Positions 6,473 to 10,000 of a stretch of 10,000 nucleotides of DNA are shown here, one piece after another; the stretch's first letter is position 1, and every line of letters begins with the position of its first letter. Under the pieces are notes generated by a model. It was not told where the DNA came from, made no database searches, and saw only the letters and a list, made by a program, of their open reading frames with translations. The position numbers and the translations under genes were made by a program. The stretch lies in the NCBI RefSeq assembly GCF_020217185.1, contig NZ_JAIWNX010000122.1, forward strand, positions 1-10,000. Reading direction: 5' to 3'. The DNA is from Asticcacaulis sp. GTDB taxonomy: Bacteria; Pseudomonadota; Alphaproteobacteria; Caulobacterales; Caulobacteraceae.

Positions 6473-8617
6473 ATGCCCGCCCGCCCCCTGCCCGGCCTTG
6501 CGCTGACGGCGCTGTTTGCTCTTTTCAGCCTGTCTGCCGCGGCGCAGACCCCGCCCGCTCAGGCTCTGCCCAAAACCACGGCGGCGACGACCTGGACGCC
6601 GGACAATGGCAATGGCACCTTCACCAACCCGTTGTTTAACGACGAATTTTCCGATCCTGATATTATCCGCGTCGGCGACGACTACTATATGACCGGCACC
6701 ACCATGCACACCATGCCCGCCCTGCCAGTGCTGCATTCGAAGGATCTGGTGAACTGGCGGTTGCTGGGCTACGCGCTGGACCGTCTGGAGATGGGGCCGG
6801 AATACCGCCTCGAAGGCGGCAAGGATGCCTATGGGGCGGGCATCTGGGCCCCGGCGCTGCGTTATCACAACGGCACCTTCTACATCTTCTCCAATATCAA
6901 CGGTTACGGGATACAGGTGTTCACGGCGACCAACCCCGCCGGGCCGTGGACGCACAAGTCGCTGGACAGCAAGATTCACGACCTGTCGGTGCTGTTCGAC
7001 GACGATGGCAAGATCTACGCCGTCTATAGCTATGATGAGGTGCGGCTGGTCGAACTGAAACCCGACCTCAGCGGCGTGGTCGAAGGCAGCGAACGGGTGA
7101 TTATCCCGGCGGGCAACGCCATGGGCGAAGGCCACCACTTCTACAAGATCAAGGGCAAATACTACATCATAAGCGCCAACTACGCCCCGGTCGGGCGGAT
7201 GCAGGCGGCACGCTCAGACAGTCCGTTCGGCCCCTATGAGACGGTGACGATCAGCGCGCGAGAGACCATGGGCACACAGTTCGGCTGGCGCACCCAGGGT
7301 ATTGGGCGCAGCCTGCCGGCCCCTGGCGACACAATCAGCGTTTCGCCGCCACCGCCGGGCGGCAATGCCTTCGGGGCCGACCCCTTGCATCAGGGCGGGC
7401 TGGTCGAACTGCCCAATGGCGACTGGTGGGGCTTTTCGATGATGGATGTGAAGTCGATGGGGCGCACCACCTTCCTGTCGCCCGTCACCTGGCACGATGG
7501 CTGGCCCTATTTCGGCCTGCCCGGCAATCTGGGGCGCAGCCCGCGCACCTGGCTGAAACCCGCTACGGGGGCCACCGTCGCCCCGACCCCGACCTATCAG
7601 CGCAATGACGACTTTTCCGGCCCGAAGCCCCAAGCGGTCTGGCAATGGAACCACGTGCCGGACGACACGAAATGGTCTCTGTCTGAGCGGCGCGGCTATC
7701 TGCGTCTGCACAGCCTGCCCGCCCCGCATTTTCTGCTGGCGCGCAACAGCCTGACCCAGCGCGTCATCGGGCCGGAATCGACGGCGACGACGACGCTGGA
7801 TGCCAAAGGGCTGAAAGACGGCGATGTGGCCGGTCTGGGCCTGCTCAACATCCCCTACTACTGGCTGGGTGTGGTGCGTGACGGTCAGGCCTATCGCCTG
7901 CGCTTCTACGATCAGTTGACCAACACAACCATCGAGGCCGCCCTGCCGGGACCGCGCGTGCAGTTGCGCGTCAGCGGCAATTACGACACCGAGCTGTCGC
8001 AGTTCAGCTACTCCACCGACGGCAGGACCTTCACCCCGATGGGTGGCGACGTGCGCACCGCCTATCAGTTGCGCACCTTTCAGGGCGTGCGCTTCGCCCT
8101 GTTTGCCTTCAACGAAAAGGGCACGACCGGCGGGCAGGCGGATTTCGACGATTTCCGCGTCGATGAGCCTCTGGCCGACCGCTCACACAACATTCCGGCG
8201 GGCAAGGTCGTGACCATCCGCAACTTCGCCAATGATCAGCCGATGTGGGCCAATCCGCACGGCATGTTGCACTTCGCCGCCAATGGCTCAAAGGCGGCCG
8301 CCGGCCCCGGCGCGCGCTTCCGCGTCCACGATCGCGGGCAGGGGCGCGTGGCGCTGGAGGCCATGGATGGCAGCGGCTTCCTGACCGTTGTCGGGCTGGG
8401 CCTGTCGTCGGACGTGCGCCTGATGAAGACGGAAACGCCGGACAGCCTGTTCCAGTGGCAGGACATGCTGCGCAAACAGTTCATGCTGATGTCGCTGCGC
8501 ACGCACCGCTATCTGGGCCTTGACGTGCGTACCGGTGAGCCCTACGCCGCCGACTGGCCCGGTGCCGATCCCGACCGCAAGGACGGCACGGTGCTGGTGT
8601 GGGAAGAGGTAAAGTAA
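6473..8617 (+). CDS. Large secreted GH43 glycosidase with beta-sandwich and C-terminal fascin-like beta-trefoil region
   Basis: This 714-residue protein starts with a Sec signal peptide (hydrophobic 8-22, probable cut after AAA at 22-24). A GH43 propeller spans about 45-360. Expected catalytic residues are D61 in FSDPDIIR, D170 in KIHDLSVLF and E219 in MGEGHH, with H306 in HQGGLVE and R331 in MGRTTF. Residues about 375-565 form a C-terminal beta-sandwich of the GH43_C2 kind, ending QADFDDFRVDEP. A further region, about 570-714, has repeating TIRNF, LHFAANG, GRVALEAMDGSGFLTV and HRYLGLDV segments typical of a fascin-like beta-trefoil, perhaps carbohydrate-binding. It probably removes arabinose or xylose from xylan or arabinoxylan fragments outside the cytoplasm; specificity cannot be read from sequence. 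The ATG is supported by AGGAAA just upstream. It is divergent from the xylan operon and is followed after 28 bases by mobA. Confidence 0.9.
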   Translation: MPARPLPGLALTALFALFSLSAAAQTPPAQALPKTTAATTWTPDNGNGTFTNPLFNDEFSDPDIIRVGDDYYMTGTTMHTMPALPVLHSKDLVNWRLLGYALDRLEMGPEYRLEGGKDAYGAGIWAPALRYHNGTFYIFSNINGYGIQVFTATNPAGPWTHKSLDSKIHDLSVLFDDDGKIYAVYSYDEVRLVELKPDLSGVVEGSERVIIPAGNAMGEGHHFYKIKGKYYIISANYAPVGRMQAARSDSPFGPYETVTISARETMGTQFGWRTQGIGRSLPAPGDTISVSPPPPGGNAFGADPLHQGGLVELPNGDWWGFSMMDVKSMGRTTFLSPVTWHDGWPYFGLPGNLGRSPRTWLKPATGATVAPTPTYQRNDDFSGPKPQAVWQWNHVPDDTKWSLSERRGYLRLHSLPAPHFLLARNSLTQRVIGPESTATTTLDAKGLKDGDVAGLGLLNIPYYWLGVVRDGQAYRLRFYDQLTNTTIEAALPGPRVQLRVSGNYDTELSQFSYSTDGRTFTPMGGDVRTAYQLRTFQGVRFALFAFNEKGTTGGQADFDDFRVDEPLADRSHNIPAGKVVTIRNFANDQPMWANPHGMLHFAANGSKAAAGPGARFRVHDRGQGRVALEAMDGSGFLTVVGLGLSSDVRLMKTETPDSLFQWQDMLRKQFMLMSLRTHRYLGLDVRTGEPYAADWPGADPDRKDGTVLVWEEVK

Positions 8618-8645
8618 CGCGGAGCCCTTTTGGAGATCAGGCCAC

Positions 8646-9188
8646 ATGTCCCTTGCCGGTATTGTGCTTTGTGGGGGGAAATCGCGCCGCATGGGCGTGG
8701 ATAAGGCCGGCCTGATGTTCGAGGGCCGGACGTGGCTGGAAGTCGCCGCCGACGCCCTGACGGCGGCGGGGGCAGACCGCATCCTTTATAGCGGACGACC
8801 TGACCTGCCCGGTGGGCTGGCTGATCCCGCCGTGGACAGCGGCCCGGCCGGCGGGGTGGTGGCCGCCCTGACGCAGGTCGGCGCGGAGGTGGATCAGGTC
8901 CTGTGCGTGCCCGTCGATATGCCCGAACTGTCGCCCGACACTCTGCGCCGGCTGGCCGCGTACAAGGGTATCGGTGCCTGTTTTGAAGGGCAGCCCCTGC
9001 CCTTTGCCCTGCGCCTGAGCCCGGCGGTCCTTGCGGCTGCCCATGAGTGTGTGACCACCGCCGCGCGCCCTCCCTCCCTGCGCGCCTTGCTGCGGCAGGT
9101 GGGTTGCGTCGAACTTCCGATCCCGACGGGCCTGACCTTGCGCAACCTCAACACGCCACAGGACGTCGCGGCCCTTAGAGCGAAATGA
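8646..9188 (+). CDS. mobA: Molybdenum cofactor guanylyltransferase MobA
   Basis: This 180-residue cytoplasmic enzyme should transfer GMP from GTP to molybdopterin-bound molybdenum to make the guanine-dinucleotide form of the cofactor. The nucleotide-binding loop LCGGKSRRMGVDK is at 8-20, where many relatives have LAGG. The other marks are DSGPAGG at 64-70, VPVDMP with probable Mg-binding D91 at 89-93, the EGQPLPF element at 114-120, and the C-terminal NLNTPQD at 167-173. The length is slightly short for the family but complete. GGAG lies ten bases before the ATG. The gene follows the secreted GH43 by 28 bases on the same strand with no terminator between, so it may be read from the GH43 promoter, although the functions are unrelated. 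Its last codons and TGA lie within the left arm of a hairpin that looks like its terminator. No molybdoenzyme gene is visible nearby. Confidence 0.95.
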   Translation: MSLAGIVLCGGKSRRMGVDKAGLMFEGRTWLEVAADALTAAGADRILYSGRPDLPGGLADPAVDSGPAGGVVAALTQVGAEVDQVLCVPVDMPELSPDTLRRLAAYKGIGACFEGQPLPFALRLSPAVLAAAHECVTTAARPPSLRALLRQVGCVELPIPTGLTLRNLNTPQDVAALRAK

Positions 9189-9228
9189 CTTTAGGTTGAA
9201 TCGCCATTTCGCTCTAAATTTTTGTTTT
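9175..9228 (+). terminator. Rho-independent-like terminator at the end of mobA
   Basis: A perfect 13-base inverted repeat (TTAGAGCGAAATG at 9175-9187, CATTTCGCTCTAA at 9205-9217) encloses a 17-base loop and is followed by T5-G-T4 at 9219-9228. The left arm includes the last mobA codons and part of its TGA. The long loop and moderate stem GC make it less typical than classical terminators. It also shares its right arm with the adjoining repeat element. Confidence 0.6.
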
Positions 9229-9280
9229 GTCGCGATGTTTTTGCGGAAAACCGCTCACACTTTTCCGCACATCGCTCTAG
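9205..9280. repeat. Intergenic palindromic repeat element of alphaproteobacterial type
   Basis: Downstream of mobA two copies of CGCTCTA (9210-9216 and 9273-9279) flank a TTTTTGTTTTG stretch and a strong hairpin. The inner arms TGCGGAAAA (9242-9250) and TTTTCCGCA (9261-9269) pair perfectly around a 10-base loop. The outer arms GCGATG (9232-9237) and CATCGC (9270-9275) extend it across a four-base bulge. The order of GCTCTA, TTTTGTTTTG, GGAAAACCGCT, CACTTTTCC and CGCTCTAG resembles an abundant intergenic repeat I recall from Rhizobiales and other alphaproteobacteria. Copy number in this genome cannot be seen from one copy. The whole element may start at 9175, since TAGAGCGA there is the inverse of TCGCTCTA at the far end. 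Confidence 0.65.
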
Positions 9281-9367
9281 GCCCCGCGCCTGAGCACATT
9301 CCCTATCGCCTCTTTACCGGTGTTGCGGGCAGTAGAGAGACCCTGCCTTCGACCGGACCTCCGCTGA

Positions 9368-10000
9368 ATGGACTTAAGCCCCTTTGTTTCTCCCGCCCTG
9401 ATCAGTGCGCTGATCCTGGCCGGGGCCCTTGTGCTGTTTGTCACCGAACGGGTGCGCCACGACCTGATCGCCGTGCTGGCCCTGCTGGCCGGGCTGATCA
9501 CCGGCGTCGTCAAGCCTGAGGACGCCTTAAGCGGCTTTGGCGACCCCGCCGTGGTGGCGGTGGCCGCCGTGCTGATCGTTGGGCGCACGCTGGAACTCAG
9601 CGGCGTGGCGGCCAAGCTGGCGCGTTACATCATGTTCGGCAAGGCGACCTACAGCCTGCAAATGGCCATGCTGATGGCCGTCGGCGCCCTGTTGTCGGCC
9701 TTCATGAACAATATTGCCGCGCTGGTCATCGTCATGCCGCTGGGGGCAGAAATCGCGCGTCAGAACAAGAAGGCCGTCGGCACCATCCTGATGCCGCTGG
9801 CCTTTGCCACCATTATGGGCGGCATGATCACCCTGATCGGCACCCCGGCCAATATGATCCTGTCGTCGGTGCGCGAAGAGAGGCTGGGGCAGGGCTTCGG
9901 CTTCTTTGCCATGGCACCGGTCGGCATCGCCGTGGCCGTTGTCGGCATCCTCTATCTGGCCGTCATCGGCTGGCGCCTGCTGCCGCCGCGCCGCGGCACG
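9368..10000 (+). CDS. SLC13/DASS-type (Na+/anion symporter-like) transporter, 3'-truncated by the window edge
   Basis: The frame opens at ATG 9368, directly after an in-frame TGA (9365-9367), and stays open to the last base, giving the first 211 residues. The protein is strongly hydrophobic: segments at about 8-27, 31-48, 59-74, 96-113, 114-128, 138-157 and 180-203. The motif SAFMNNIAALVIVMPL at 110-125 and LIGTPANMILSS at 156-167 are the paired signature regions of the divalent-anion/CitT/ArsB-like ion-transporter clan, where Asn and the GTP turn contact substrate and sodium. Relatives run about 400-600 residues, some with central TrkA-C (RCK) domains; that part would lie beyond the window. 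The substrate (dicarboxylate, sulfate or another anion) cannot be assigned from this half. No strong ribosome site is seen upstream. It lies 179 bases after mobA, beyond the terminator and repeat, so it is probably a separate unit. Confidence 0.85.
   Translation, partial: MDLSPFVSPALISALILAGALVLFVTERVRHDLIAVLALLAGLITGVVKPEDALSGFGDPAVVAVAAVLIVGRTLELSGVAAKLARYIMFGKATYSLQMAMLMAVGALLSAFMNNIAALVIVMPLGAEIARQNKKAVGTILMPLAFATIMGGMITLIGTPANMILSSVREERLGQGFGFFAMAPVGIAVAVVGILYLAVIGWRLLPPRRGT

Noticed and set aside
6428..7138. 236-codon minus-strand frame opposite the start of the 714-residue GH43
   Set aside because: Antisense shadow covering the promoter and signal-peptide region of a real gene.
9196..9519. 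107-codon plus-strand frame spanning the repeat and the transporter start
   Set aside because: It begins inside the hairpin and repeat and overlaps the transporter gene in another frame; the sequence resembles no protein.
1..10000. CRISPR arrays, tRNA or rRNA genes, transposases, phage genes
   Set aside because: No regularly spaced repeats, cloverleaf-like stretches, rRNA segments or transposase/integrase motifs were seen on either strand.

Overview
The window is GC-rich (roughly 60-65%) proteobacterial DNA. Gene content, the short Sec and Tat leaders, and an intergenic palindrome of a type I recall from alphaproteobacterial genomes suggest Caulobacterales, possibly an Asticcacaulis- or Caulobacter-like organism. 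That placement is inference; no rRNA or housekeeping marker is present to confirm it.

Layout. Positions 2-622 (+) hold the 3' part of a serine alpha/beta-hydrolase of the predicted dienelactone-hydrolase type, whose start lies outside the window. It converges on, and overlaps by 20 bases, the last gene of a tightly packed minus-strand xylan operon. Read in transcription order (right to left), the operon is: a Tat-exported GH10 endo-xylanase (6271-5162), a Sec-exported GH43 glycosidase (5151-3487), an MFS sugar/uronate-type transporter (3490-2222), and a leaderless GH43_11-type beta-xylosidase (2225-603). Junctions are a 10-base gap, an ATGA overlap and a GTGA overlap, which points to one transcript with coupled translation.

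The 201-base divergent region 6272-6472 carries a LacI-family-type palindrome (6301-6314) next to a possible promoter for the minus operon, and a good sigma70-like promoter (6415-6442) for the divergent plus-strand gene. That gene (6473-8617) is a large secreted GH43 enzyme with a beta-sandwich and a C-terminal region that looks like a fascin-like beta-trefoil. Only 28 bases later comes mobA (8646-9188), a molybdenum-cofactor guanylyltransferase. It ends inside the stem of a hairpin followed by a T-rich run. A palindromic intergenic repeat fills 9205-9280. Positions 9368-10000 encode the N-terminal 211 residues of an SLC13/DASS-type transporter that runs off the window.

How it fits together (inference from families and predicted location): exported GH10 cuts the xylan backbone, two exported GH43 enzymes trim side chains or short oligosaccharides, the MFS protein imports products, and the cytoplasmic GH43_11 enzyme releases xylose (and possibly arabinose). 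A LacI-type regulator, perhaps a XylR homologue encoded elsewhere, probably represses the operon. No TonB receptor, alpha-glucuronidase or xylose-catabolism gene is visible here. This is a compact version of a known type of locus, not an obviously new system. The points most worth following are the domain architecture of the 714-residue GH43, the operator, an unusual GH10 active-site neighbour and the repeat at the mobA end.
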